From an uncultured Eubacteriales bacterium (GTDB taxonomy: Bacteria; Bacillota; Clostridia; Oscillospirales; CAG-272), in NCBI GenBank assembly GCA_934447715.1, contig CAKSER010000003.1:47234-111233 (forward strand): a stretch of DNA of 64,000 bases, given 5' to 3'. The notes beneath the pieces were generated by a model. It was given only the letters and a program-made list of their open reading frames with translations, was not told the origin of the DNA and ran no database searches. Position numbers and translations under genes: made by a program. Every line of letters starts with the position of its first letter. The first letter of the stretch is position 1. Positions 51,357 through 59,654 of this stretch are shown piece after piece.

Positions 51357-52374
51357 GCCCACCGAAAACATCGAGAAACAGCATCAGCGCAAGAGACAGC
51401 TCTGCGTCGCAGCTTCTGAATATTCCGGGACGTCCGATACCGGCACCGATCCGATCCCTTTCGGATACCGGAACCGTTTTGCAGGGGACATAGAAGATAA
51501 ACGAGCCGTTGTCCTCCTGATATTTGTTCTGCATTTTGAGCAGCTCGATAAGATTTCTCTGCTCCGGGGTCTGCTCGGTCTCGGTTCTTTTGATCGAAAG
51601 AGCAAGGACGACAACACTGCCGTATATCCTGAGCGTAAGAATACCGGGCTGCCCCTCGGTCAGCTTCGATGTGAGAAGAATCAGCGAACAACAGGAGGAA
51701 ATGAATTTTTCAAATCCGTCAAAGCGGCCGAGCATGTTGAGATCGGCATTCGATATCCTGTCGACTACCGAGATAAGGCGTATATCCGCTCTCATATATG
51801 CGTCAATAACACTGCGCAGAACCGCGATTCCGTCAAAGCAGTCAAAATAGTCAAAGTCCGGCGATGAAAGCCGCCTTTGCTCGATCGTAAAGCGCACGAG
51901 CCGGTCGAGCCTGTCCGGAACCGAAAGGAGAAAGCTGTTGCTTTCCGGCAGATTCCTTCCGCTTTCGGCATATTCAAAAAGGGTTTTTGCAACATAGTCA
52001 AAGCAGTTTGTAATACTGAACGACATTCCGCACCGAAACGAGTCCTCGAAGATGAACTGCAGAAGGCGGAAGAAGAAAACATAAACGCCCTCCGGCCTTT
52101 TGTGAATGAATGCGGAGTGGCAGAGCTCTCTTTTTCTTACCCTTGCCTGAATAATTCTTTCGGATATGACGCAGGGGCGCACCTCGCCGTCAAGAAGCTG
52201 AATCTTGCTCGCGTCCGAGTCTGAAATCCGCTCCTTTATATTCCTGCATCTTCGAAAGTCGTCAACCGACCGCAGCGCCTTGTTTTTAAAGAGTATCTGT
52301 CCGTCGTTTTCGCACAGCAGTATCGGAAAATCGCAGAGATCAAGCCCGGTTTTTAAAACAGTTTCATCCTTCAT
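51349..52374 (-). CDS. Protein of unknown function, possible PAS-like N-terminus
   Basis: I do not recognise this 341-residue protein. The first 50 residues (CDFPILLCENDGQILFKNKALRSV) look like the start of a PAS domain. The middle is helical, with hydrophobic stretches but no clear membrane helix. The C-terminal half (ISSCCSLILLTSKLTEGQPGILTLRI, VVLALSIKRTE) has the alternating pattern of a histidine-kinase-like ATPase fold, but its key boxes are missing. A degenerate kinase-like sensor is one guess. It is convergent with clpC, the two stops overlapping by 8 nt. Confidence 0.7.
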   Translation of the reverse strand: MKDETVLKTGLDLCDFPILLCENDGQILFKNKALRSVDDFRRCRNIKERISDSDASKIQLLDGEVRPCVISERIIQARVRKRELCHSAFIHKRPEGVYVFFFRLLQFIFEDSFRCGMSFSITNCFDYVAKTLFEYAESGRNLPESNSFLLSVPDRLDRLVRFTIEQRRLSSPDFDYFDCFDGIAVLRSVIDAYMRADIRLISVVDRISNADLNMLGRFDGFEKFISSCCSLILLTSKLTEGQPGILTLRIYGSVVVLALSIKRTETEQTPEQRNLIELLKMQNKYQEDNGSFIFYVPCKTVPVSERDRIGAGIGRPGIFRSCDAELSLALMLFLDVFGGLI

Positions 52375-52395
52375 TTCTATACACCGCCTATACTC

Positions 52396-53208
52396 TTATA
52401 TTTTTTCATATACCGATATAATAAAATCGAGATTTGTATCGACAAAGTCGAGCGAGAGGTATTTTTCTGCGTCCGCCTTCGATGTTTTCCAGTAGTACGG
52501 GGTCATTGCAAGCAGATTTGAAAGATCCTCTTTTTCTATGTGGGAGGAATACCTGCACCGGGTGTCTGAAATATGCTTAAATAAGGAAAGCTCCTTTGCC
52601 GTTTCGTCGTTTTTGTAGGTGCTTTCGTATATTGCGCTCTTCATGCCGTCAAGATGATCGGCTCCGGGATGGCAGACAATCAGCTTTCCTTTTTCTTTAA
52701 GAACCCTTGCCGCCTCCTTTTCGGGGATAGGCGCAAATACCGACAGGACGCAGTCAAACGAGCAGTCGAAAACCGGCATGTCGAATATTCCGCATACGGC
52801 ATAAAAAATGTCGTGCGTTTCTGTTTTCAGCAGCTTTGAGGCAAATCTTACCGAATCCTTTGCAAGGTCGATCCCAAGACCTGAGAATTTGTCGCCGCCG
52901 TACATGCCTGCCGCCGCACGAAGATAATATCCCTCGCCGCACCCGGCATCAAGAACGGATACTTTATCCGGAAACAGGGAGCGGACGGTCCTTGCAAGCT
53001 CTGATGCAAACGGGCGGTAGTAGTCCTTTCGAAGAAAGTCCCTTCTTGCCCGGCACATCATCCTGTCGTCTCCGCTTCCTCCCTTATTGCAGCCGAGATT
53101 TACATATCCGTCGGAGGAAATATCAAACGAGTGCAGGTTTTTGCATCGGAGGCTTTTATCTGCTTTTTCAAGTCTTTCCCTGCATATCGGGCATCGAAGT
53201 TCTACCAT
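52396..53208 (-). CDS. rlmA: 23S rRNA (guanine-N1) methyltransferase, RlmA-like
   Basis: 270 aa. The N-terminal zinc finger CPICRERL...CKNLHSFD is the RlmA(I)/TlrB type, followed by GYVNLG and the SAM motif VLDAGCGEGYYLRAA, then IFDMPVFDCSFDCVLSVFAPIPEKE. These enzymes methylate G745 or G748 in helix 35 of 23S rRNA. The ATG at 53208 has GGAAAG 6-7 nt upstream; a GTG 21 nt earlier is less likely. It is upstream of the unknown protein on the same strand (21 nt gap). Confidence 0.92.
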   Translation of the reverse strand: MVELRCPICRERLEKADKSLRCKNLHSFDISSDGYVNLGCNKGGSGDDRMMCRARRDFLRKDYYRPFASELARTVRSLFPDKVSVLDAGCGEGYYLRAAAGMYGGDKFSGLGIDLAKDSVRFASKLLKTETHDIFYAVCGIFDMPVFDCSFDCVLSVFAPIPEKEAARVLKEKGKLIVCHPGADHLDGMKSAIYESTYKNDETAKELSLFKHISDTRCRYSSHIEKEDLSNLLAMTPYYWKTSKADAEKYLSLDFVDTNLDFIISVYEKI

Positions 53209-53555
53209 TTTATTCTTTCCGTTTCGCACAACTGTTTTCCATATTTTGTAATATTATACCATTATTTGTGTTTTCTGTCAAGAACATGTCGAAAAATGAA
53301 TGCTTTAGTCCTCCCAAAATATCGACAAAAAACGGCATAAAACGTGCTCAAAAAATTCTTATTTTGATATAATTAGACAAAATATACAAACAAAGAACAA
53401 AAAGGAACTAATTTGAAGAAACAAAACTGAAATAAATTGTATAAACCTCCGATTTTGCCCCTTTTCGGTTGACAAAATCACATGGCAGTGATAGAATACG
53501 CTCACGCTTAAATCCAAGGAAAGAAAAATTTAGTATAAAAAAGAGGTAATTAAAA
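53209..53555. other. 347-bp divergent spacer
   Basis: AT-rich. It contains the sigma-A promoter of the small lipoprotein (listed separately), with T- and A-rich stretches and an ATATAATTAG box (about 53368-53378) without a good partner. No gene seen. Confidence 0.55.
53469..53497 (+). promoter_or_regulatory. Sigma-A promoter of the small lipoprotein gene
   Basis: TTGACA (53469-53474), 17-nt spacer, TAGAAT (53492-53497), about 60 nt before the ATG. Confidence 0.72.
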
Positions 53556-53822
53556 ATGAAAACAATCGTTTCAAGAATTCTTGTTGTTCTTATGATCGCA
53601 GCAGTTGCAATCTTCACAGTTTCCTGCAAGACAGATAAAAAGGATCCCGAGACATCGGCAGAGGTAACTACAGACAAGGTTACAACAGATGATACCACTA
53701 CAGCAGATGTAACAGACGGTGTTACAGATGAGGCTTCCGATGAAGTATCCGATGAGGCTACAGAGGAAGTTACAGACGAAGCAACAGACGGCGCTTCTGA
53801 GGAAGCAACAGACGCTGAATAA
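53556..53822 (+). CDS. Small acidic lipoprotein
   Basis: 88 aa. Signal peptide with lipobox FTVSC (Cys24), then a mature part made almost only of Thr, Asp, Glu, Val, Ala and Ser in short iterations (TDEASDEVSDEATEEVTDEA). It has no folded-domain sign; it looks like an unstructured, acidic surface tail. Codon use is of the highly expressed type. Own promoter and strong terminator support a real, expressed gene. Function unknown. AGAGG lies 9-10 nt before the ATG. Confidence 0.8.
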   Translation: MKTIVSRILVVLMIAAVAIFTVSCKTDKKDPETSAEVTTDKVTTDDTTTADVTDGVTDEASDEVSDEATEEVTDEATDGASEEATDAE

Positions 53823-53863
53823 GTCTTTTACTTAAATAAGTAAACCTGAAAAACAAAACAAAG

Positions 53864-53903
53864 AAAGCAGCCGCCGATTTTATTTCGGCGGCTGCTTTTC
53901 TCT
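53864..53903 (+). terminator. Terminator of the small lipoprotein gene
   Basis: AAAGCAGCCGCCGA / TCGGCGGCTGCTTT (53864-53898), a perfect 14-bp stem, followed by TCTCTTTG. Confidence 0.88.
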
Positions 53904-53936
53904 TTGTGATTTTTTTCTTTACGGAAAATAAAAGCG

Positions 53937-53965
53937 TTGCAAAATAACATGTGACGTGCTACAAT
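53937..53965 (+). promoter_or_regulatory. Sigma-A promoter of the gene at 54025
   Basis: TTGCAA (53937-53942), 17-nt spacer, TACAAT (53960-53965). Confidence 0.72.
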
Positions 53966-54024
53966 GGTGCAGGGAAAACCGCAACATGCAAAACACAACA
54001 CGAAAACAAAAAGGAGAGGATCAT

Positions 54025-54693
54025 ATGATCTACCGTTTAATCTACACAGGACAGCTAAAGGAGGGCGTTACAAAGGAGAGCTTCAAGGAGGCTCTTAACT
54101 GCTGTAAGCGCCCGGAATGCATAGTTACGCTCAGCGTCATTCTCTGGAAGGAAAGATTCTTCCTCTACTACGAATCAAAGGACGACGAGAGCATAACGCC
54201 GGAGTACCTTTTCGAGGGAATCGAAAAGTATCTTGAGGCGTGGCCGGGAGAACCGGAGAAGAGATACTTTATCAGAATGTATGATATATTCCATTACAAC
54301 AGACCGGTAGTGGACGAGGAATGGATGAGGCACCAGCCGTCATTCCCGTATGCATGGCTCATGAAGATCAAGCCGGACATGCTCGGCTCGTATATCTTCT
54401 ATCATCAGCAGATGCAGGAGGAGACTCCGGGCTGCGGTAACAAGTACGGAATTATCTGCGTGCACGAGAATCTGCTTCTGTTCTATATCGAGAACCCGGA
54501 TTATCCGAACAGCCTTTGCTTCAAGGGAAAGCTGAACACGCACAATTCCCCGAAGAACTGGCCGGAGCTCATGAACGAGCATTTCGCGCCCTGGCCGGAC
54601 ACCGATCCGCCTATCCAGTGGAGAAAGGACACCGAGCTTATCTTCCACTTTGAAAAGATAGTTCCGATGCCGAAGCTGGACAATCTTGGCTGA
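54025..54693 (+). CDS. Protein of unknown function with an internal duplication
   Basis: 222 aa, no signal peptide. Two similar halves: the first runs from MIYRLIYTGQLKEG to AWPGEPEKRYFIRMYDIFHY, the second from FPYAWLMKIKPDM to PWPDTDPPIQWRKDTELIFHF. Both have a strand, a helix, a turn with FLYYES or LLFYIEN, a helix before AWPG/PWPD, and a final strand. This is the layout of ferredoxin-like dimeric barrel proteins such as L-rhamnose mutarotase, fused head to tail; that is inference. AAGGAGAGG lies 6-8 nt before ATG 54025. Own promoter and terminator. Confidence 0.75.
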   Translation: MIYRLIYTGQLKEGVTKESFKEALNCCKRPECIVTLSVILWKERFFLYYESKDDESITPEYLFEGIEKYLEAWPGEPEKRYFIRMYDIFHYNRPVVDEEWMRHQPSFPYAWLMKIKPDMLGSYIFYHQQMQEETPGCGNKYGIICVHENLLLFYIENPDYPNSLCFKGKLNTHNSPKNWPELMNEHFAPWPDTDPPIQWRKDTELIFHFEKIVPMPKLDNLG

Positions 54694-54738
54694 TGCCTGA
54701 ATGCCCGAAAAAGCAAAAACAAAAAAAGAAAAACGAAA

Positions 54739-54782
54739 ACCGGAGAGCCGTCCTTTCGGATGGCACTCCGGTGATTTTTCTT
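54739..54782 (+). terminator. Terminator of the gene at 54025
   Basis: ACCGGAGAGCCGTCC / GGATGGCACTCCGGT with a TTTC loop (54739-54772; one mismatch and one G-U), then GATTTTTC. Confidence 0.85.
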
Positions 54783-54788
54783 TTTCAG

Positions 54789-54896
54789 GCTGACCGCTGC
54801 CGGACCTTTGCCCGGTCTATGCCGACCGCTGTCAGGCTGCTGCTAAACCTCTGCCCGGCTGCTGCCCGGCATTTGCCCACTGCTGCCCGGACGATA
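54789..54896. repeat. Degenerate CTGCYCGG iterations
   Basis: The gap after the terminator is filled with imperfect copies of a GCTGCTGCCCGG-like unit (about 10 partial copies) up to the HPr-like gene stop. No ORF or conserved structure seen. Confidence 0.55.
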
Positions 54897-55118
54897 TCAG
54901 TCCTTGCAGAATTTTTTGATCCTTGCGTAGATGTCGTTTTCCGAAACGCAGTAAAGAGAATTCCACTCGACAGATGCCATTGCACCGAGCAGGCTCTTTC
55001 CGTTTACGCAAAATCCCTCGTCGTCCATGAGCTTGACATAGCCCTCGACGCCGGTAACAGCGTTTACGAATTCGACAATATCGCTTGTTGTGACAAGCTC
55101 GATCTTATATTTTACCAT
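54897..55118 (-). CDS. HPr-like protein lacking the phosphorylatable histidine
   Basis: A 73-residue protein with the HPr fold pattern: MVKYKIELVTTSDIVEFVNAV at the N-terminus, VNGKSLLGAMAS (the region around HPr Ser46; here Ser42) and a final helix NDIYARIKKFCKD. The active-site His15 of HPr should be near residues 11-14, but the sequence is TSDI, so it cannot act in PTS phosphotransfer. Ser42 is kept, as in Crh-type regulators. It may be a regulatory HPr paralogue. AAGGCGG lies upstream of the ATG, behind a sigma-A promoter and a leader hairpin. Confidence 0.75.
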   Translation of the reverse strand: MVKYKIELVTTSDIVEFVNAVTGVEGYVKLMDDEGFCVNGKSLLGAMASVEWNSLYCVSENDIYARIKKFCKD

Positions 55119-55153
55119 AATAATAAACCGCCTTTCTAAAACGCTTAAGGCAT

Positions 55154-55171
55154 GCCGAGTCTGTTCTCGGC
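55154..55171 (-). promoter_or_regulatory. Hairpin in the HPr-like gene leader
   Basis: GCCGAG / CTCGGC with a 6-nt loop; with a bulged base the stem extends to GGCAGCCGAG / CTCGGCATGCC (about 55149-55175). It sits between the promoter and the ribosome-binding site. Confidence 0.55.
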
Positions 55172-55181
55172 TGCCGATTTC

Positions 55182-55210
55182 ATTGTATCAGAAATAAAGC
55201 AAAATTGCAA
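55182..55210 (-). promoter_or_regulatory. Sigma-A promoter of the HPr-like gene
   Basis: Minus strand TTGCAA (55205-55210), 17-nt spacer, TACAAT (55182-55187). Confidence 0.7.
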
Positions 55211-55269
55211 CAGCAATTTTTCGCTGCCTGTAATTTTGTATGTTGTTTTATTATCCGGACGGAAAATGC

Positions 55270-56427
55270 TTATTTTAAAGCATCGGCAAGCCTTTCGAGC
55301 GCCGGAATATCGCTTTCCTTAAGCGCCGATTTAATTGTGACAACAGGCTCAACAACCGTAATGTTTTTCATTGTGTCAAGTATGCCGCGCATCGTCTTTG
55401 CCGCCGAAGGAGCCCATGAGCCGTTTTCGATGATTCCTACGGTTCTGTTCTGGTAGGCCTTTGCCTGAAGATGATAAAGGAAATCCTGCATGACAGGGAA
55501 AACGCCTGCGTCATAGCTTGCAGCGGCTAAAACCATTCTGTCGTATCTGAATGCATCCTCAACCGCTTCCGAAATATCGCATCTTGAAAGATCCGAAACA
55601 ACAACCTTTTCCTCTCCCCCGTCGCGGAGCATGTCCGCAAACCTGTTTGCTGCCGCAGCGGTATTTCCGTGAATGGAGGCATATGCTATAAATACGCCCT
55701 TGCTTTCCGGCTTGTAGCTGCTCCAGGTGTTGTATAGATCAATATAATATCCGAGATTGTCGGAAAGCACCGGTCCGTGCAGGGGGCAGATCATTTTGAT
55801 ATCAAGAGCCGAAGCCTTCTTTAACAGGGTCTGTACAGGAGCGCCGTATTTGCCGACTATATTAAAGTAATATCTTCTTGCTTCGCATGCCCAGTCTTCG
55901 TTTTCGGTAAGAGAAAGCGCTCCGAATTTTCCGAATCCGTCTGCCGAAAAAAGGATTTTTTCGCTGCTTTCATATGTTACCATGACCTCGGGCCAGTGAA
56001 CCATCGGAGCCATAACAAATGTAAGCTTGTGAGAGCCGAGCTCAAGGCTGTCTCCCTCTTTGACCGTGAGAGAATTCTTAATGTCAACCTTTTCGAAAAA
56101 CTGATTGATCATGACAAATGTCTTTGCATTGCCGACAACCGTTATATCGGGGAAAAGCTCAAGAAGCCTTGCAAAGCTCCCGGCGTGATCCGGTTCCATA
56201 TGCTGGACTATGACATAATCCGGCTTTCTTTTGCCAAGCGTCCTTAAGAGTTTTTCCTCCCACTCCTTCATTTTACGCTTGTCGACCGTGTCCATGACGG
56301 CGATTTTTTCATCAAGAATTACATATGAATTGTATGAAACCCCTTTCGGGACAGGATACTGACTTTCAAATAAATCTATTGCTGTGTCGTCAACACCGAT
56401 ATATTTTACCGAATCCGATATATTCAT
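55270..56427 (-). CDS. A-type flavoprotein (FprA family, oxygen or NO reductase)
   Basis: 385 aa, cytosolic. The N-terminal metallo-beta-lactamase domain holds a di-iron site: HMEPDHAG (HxExDH) and the later ligand His in MVHWPEVMVTY and LHGPV. The C-terminal flavodoxin domain begins GVFIAYASIHGNTAAAANRF, the FMN phosphate loop. These enzymes reduce oxygen to water or NO to N2O with electrons from rubredoxin. The ATG at 56427 has AAAGGAGA upstream; the longer frame has none. Together with the rubrerythrin at 20609 it marks an anaerobe. Confidence 0.94.
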   Translation of the reverse strand: MNISDSVKYIGVDDTAIDLFESQYPVPKGVSYNSYVILDEKIAVMDTVDKRKMKEWEEKLLRTLGKRKPDYVIVQHMEPDHAGSFARLLELFPDITVVGNAKTFVMINQFFEKVDIKNSLTVKEGDSLELGSHKLTFVMAPMVHWPEVMVTYESSEKILFSADGFGKFGALSLTENEDWACEARRYYFNIVGKYGAPVQTLLKKASALDIKMICPLHGPVLSDNLGYYIDLYNTWSSYKPESKGVFIAYASIHGNTAAAANRFADMLRDGGEEKVVVSDLSRCDISEAVEDAFRYDRMVLAAASYDAGVFPVMQDFLYHLQAKAYQNRTVGIIENGSWAPSAAKTMRGILDTMKNITVVEPVVTIKSALKESDIPALERLADALK

Positions 56428-56530
56428 GCTTATATCTCCTTTAATGTTAAATACTACATTCCTAAGTATAGCACTTATTTTAAAGAAGATAAAGGGCAAT
56501 TGTTTTAAGAAATCAATTTTTTATTATTTT

Positions 56531-57106
56531 TTACTTCTTTTTGAGAAACGCGGAGGAAAAAAGATATATATCAAGGAAAAGAAGAAGAGGTGAGCCGTTA
56601 AGGCAAAGGAAAATATAAACCGAAAAAAGCCAGAAGACAGCTAAAAATACAAACGAGATGACCGAAAGCAGCGTGTGCGCCCTTTGCGGATCAAGACCTG
56701 TCTGAAGCAGGCAGTAAAGAAGATCGCCGCCGTCAAGACCGATTATCGGAAGCATGTTAAGGGCTGCAAGCAGCAGATTGCATACAAAAAAATCCGAAGC
56801 GCCGAAAAAAGGAAAGGAGATTCCGGCAAAAAGAAGGTTAAAGGCAATTCCGCTTCCGCAGATAAAAGCCTCCTTAAGATATGTTTTTGCCGGCAGGGCA
56901 TCAAGCTGCGCCCCGATCGGCAGAATCGTTATTTTAAGGATTTTTCCTTTGCAGAGAAGAATTGCAAGAACATGCCCGAGCTCGTGAAGAAGTGCGGCAA
57001 GAAGAGACAGCGCCGAAAAGCGGAAAAGCAGCGCAAGAGCAAAAAAAGGAATTGCAAGAGGGCTTATCGATATAAGCGGCCCTCTTTTTTCAGAAAAATA
57101 CGGCAA
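56531..57106 (-). CDS. Site-2 type zinc metalloprotease (M50, SpoIVFB-like)
   Basis: About 191 aa, membrane-embedded. The zinc motif is HELGHV (HExxH), and the third-ligand motif is LNMLPIIGLDGGDLLYC (NxxPxxxxDG). Several hydrophobic helices; the C-terminus ends in Lys. Proteins of this size in Bacillota include SpoIVFB, which activates sigma-K; the family also has other members, so a sporulation role is inference. The TTG at 57106 is preferred because GGGGG lies just before it; an upstream ATG (57193) has no site and falls in the hemW leader. The promoter is not clear. Confidence 0.82.
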   Translation of the reverse strand: MPYFSEKRGPLISISPLAIPFFALALLFRFSALSLLAALLHELGHVLAILLCKGKILKITILPIGAQLDALPAKTYLKEAFICGSGIAFNLLFAGISFPFFGASDFFVCNLLLAALNMLPIIGLDGGDLLYCLLQTGLDPQRAHTLLSVISFVFLAVFWLFSVYIFLCLNGSPLLLFLDIYLFSSAFLKKK

Positions 57107-57218
57107 GCTATTGCCCCCGGGATTGATTTGTGGTATATTTATTTCAAGTATATTATAATTGAAGCAAAAAAATCCCGATCCGAGGGGAAACATATAACAA
57201 AAAAGAGGAAAAAATAAG

Positions 57219-58451
57219 ATGACCGATAATAAAATTGCAAACAGCCTCGGACTGTACCTTCATATTCCGTTTTGCAAAAGCAAATGCCCGTACTGCGATT
57301 TTTACTCGCTCGACCGCATAAAGGACGGCGAGCCGGAGCGCACCGAGCTTATGGAGAGATACGCCGATGCACTTATGCTCCATATGGAGGATTACAGCAC
57401 AAGCGCGCAGAACAGGGATATCGACACGGTGTATTTCGGCGGAGGAACCCCGACGGTGCTTCCGGGAACGCTTATGCTCGACATTTTAGGCAGCGTCATG
57501 ACAAATTTCAACGTGACAGACGATGCCGAGATCACGGTTGAGATGAATCCGGCTACCGTTTCGCTCAAGGAGCTGAAAAAGCTTGTAAAGGCAGGGGTGA
57601 ACCGTGTCAGCATCGGAATGCAGAGCGCAAACGACGACGAGCTTAAAAAGCTCGGAAGAATCCACACCTTTGAGGACTTTAGGCGCGCCTTTGAGGATGC
57701 AAGGGCTGCCGGAATCGAAAATATCAATGTCGACGTGATGTACGGAATTCCGGATCAGACCGAAGAAAGCCTGAAAAATACGCTCGAAAAGGTGTTCGAG
57801 CTTGACCCGGAGCACATCTCGCTTTACGGGCTGAAGATCGAGGAGGGAACCCCGTTTGACAAGCAGAAGGACGCCCTCTGCCTGCCGGACGAGGACACCG
57901 AATATAAAATGTATGTGGATTCTGTACAGCTTTTAAGCGACCACGGCTACGATCAGTACGAAATAAGCAACTTTTCAAAAAATGGCTATGAATGCAGACA
58001 CAATATCCGCTATTGGAACTGCGAGGAATATATCGGTTTCGGCCCCGGAGCGCATTCCTACTATAACGGACACAGATTCTCCTTTAAAAAGGATCTCATG
58101 CTTTATATAACCGAGCTTGAGAGTGCAGGCATAACAGGCGAAAAGGGAGGAATTGTCGACGAGGATTACGAAATCGACATGTCAAACCGCATAGGCGAAT
58201 ATGTAATGCTTCGTATGCGGATGAACGAGGGAGTAAACACCGACGACTTTGCCGAAAAGTTCGGTCTTGACTTTGAAAAGACCTTCGGAAAGTATCTTAA
58301 GAGCTATGTGGAAGCCGGCTTTATGATCCATAAGGGAAAGAACTATGCCTTTACGGTTGCCGGGAAGTATGTTTCAAACTATATCCTTTCGGCAATGATA
58401 GATTTCGATTCGGATATCGTAAGCGGAGTAGCCGACGGCTCCGACAGTTGA
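57219..58451 (+). CDS. hemW: HemW-like radical SAM haem chaperone
   Basis: 410 aa. Radical-SAM core with CKSKCPYCDF (CxxxCxxC) just after LGLYLHIPF, the glycine motif YFGGGTPTVL, VNRVSIGMQS and MYGIPDQTEE. This is the HemW/oxygen-independent coproporphyrinogen oxidase-like group; true HemN has a longer N-terminus. HemW inserts haem into respiratory enzymes; in anaerobes without haem its role is open. AGAGG lies 8 nt before the ATG. Confidence 0.92.
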   Translation: MTDNKIANSLGLYLHIPFCKSKCPYCDFYSLDRIKDGEPERTELMERYADALMLHMEDYSTSAQNRDIDTVYFGGGTPTVLPGTLMLDILGSVMTNFNVTDDAEITVEMNPATVSLKELKKLVKAGVNRVSIGMQSANDDELKKLGRIHTFEDFRRAFEDARAAGIENINVDVMYGIPDQTEESLKNTLEKVFELDPEHISLYGLKIEEGTPFDKQKDALCLPDEDTEYKMYVDSVQLLSDHGYDQYEISNFSKNGYECRHNIRYWNCEEYIGFGPGAHSYYNGHRFSFKKDLMLYITELESAGITGEKGGIVDEDYEIDMSNRIGEYVMLRMRMNEGVNTDDFAEKFGLDFEKTFGKYLKSYVEAGFMIHKGKNYAFTVAGKYVSNYILSAMIDFDSDIVSGVADGSDS

Positions 58452-58491
58452 AGGAGGCAAGGGCTGAGCCGAGACTGCCCGGAAGTGGCAG

Positions 58492-59520
58492 CTAAGAGTC
58501 AAAAACGCCGCATTCGAACAGATTTTTTAAAAGGACCGCAAGCAGAGGAAAGAGAATAATCCCCGACGGCCCGATAAGCTCCGCGCCCAGATATATCGAA
58601 AAGAGCGACAGAAGAGGAGAAATCCCGGTTCTTTTGCTTACAAGCTTCGGCTCTGCAATCCTGTGCACCGTAAAGATCACGAAAAAAAGAATTAGCAGCC
58701 CGAGCCCGAGACAGGTGCTTTGGCGCAGGAAAAGAATCAGCGCCCACGGGACAAGAACCGTTCCGACCCCGAGCACCGGCAGAATGTCGATTACCGCAAT
58801 CAAAAACGCAAGAGTGAGCGGATAGGGAAGCTTTAAAATCAGAAATCCGATAAAAAGCTGAAAAAAGGTGATCGAAAAAAGGACAAGCTGCGCCAAAATC
58901 AGCCCCCTGCAGCCGCTCAGCGTCCTTGCGACCGCCTTTTGTATTCCGGGGCGTAATTCCGACGGGAGCAGACTGCAAAAAAAGCGGTTTACCTCCTTCA
59001 GCTCCGCACACATGTAAAAAAGAGCAACGGTAAATATCAAAAGGGAAATGACCGTGCCGGGAATAGAGAAGATCGCGCCGGCAATCTGCGGAGAAATCAG
59101 CGACAGCAGCTGCGAAAGCAGCCTTTTTGCTGCCGAATTGATCAGCGGGGCATCAATCGAAAAGCTTAAAAGCCCGATATGAAGCCTGCTTACAAATCCG
59201 GATATTTCCGATATGATATCCGGAATTTCGTCTTCGAGACTGTAAATGATCGTGACAAGCTCGGAAAGGAAGACTGAGGAAAATATGTACATTGTGCAGC
59301 AGAGAGCAAGAATTGCGGCAGAGCAGAAAAGAAAGCTGACAGCGCTTCGCTTGATACCGGTTCTTTTTGAAAATCGGTCGATCGGCCTTGTAAGAAAAGA
59401 CGAAAAGAGCCATGCGGCAGCAAACGGCAAAACAGGTTTTAACAAATGTTTTACAAAAAGCCATATTGCAATTAAAACCGAAATGATGTAAAATAATCGG
59501 CAGCGACGGCTTTTTTGCAT
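58492..59520 (-). CDS. AI-2E family permease, sporulation YtvI-like
   Basis: 342 aa with about eight membrane helices. N-terminal pair (YIISVLIAIWLFVKHLLKPVLP), a soluble helical region (about 85-150) and C-terminal helices with LAQLVLFSITFFQLFIG, IAVIDILPVLGVGTVLVPWA and VHRIAEPKLVSKRTGISPLLSL, typical of the AI-2E permease family. The size is that of sporulation membrane protein YtvI. The ATG at 59520 has AAGGAGG 6-7 nt upstream; the longer frame is not supported. Transport substrate unknown. Confidence 0.85.
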   Translation of the reverse strand: MQKSRRCRLFYIISVLIAIWLFVKHLLKPVLPFAAAWLFSSFLTRPIDRFSKRTGIKRSAVSFLFCSAAILALCCTMYIFSSVFLSELVTIIYSLEDEIPDIISEISGFVSRLHIGLLSFSIDAPLINSAAKRLLSQLLSLISPQIAGAIFSIPGTVISLLIFTVALFYMCAELKEVNRFFCSLLPSELRPGIQKAVARTLSGCRGLILAQLVLFSITFFQLFIGFLILKLPYPLTLAFLIAVIDILPVLGVGTVLVPWALILFLRQSTCLGLGLLILFFVIFTVHRIAEPKLVSKRTGISPLLSLFSIYLGAELIGPSGIILFPLLAVLLKNLFECGVFDS

Positions 59521-59654
59521 GTAATCCCTCCTTGGGCTGACGATGGCCGGCAATGTGCGGTATATCGATCTGCCGGATCGGGCAAAAATACCCGGATGGG
59601 GGCTTTCAGGCAAATCGTAAGTATTTTTAATTATACGAAAAAGGAGCTTGTAAT

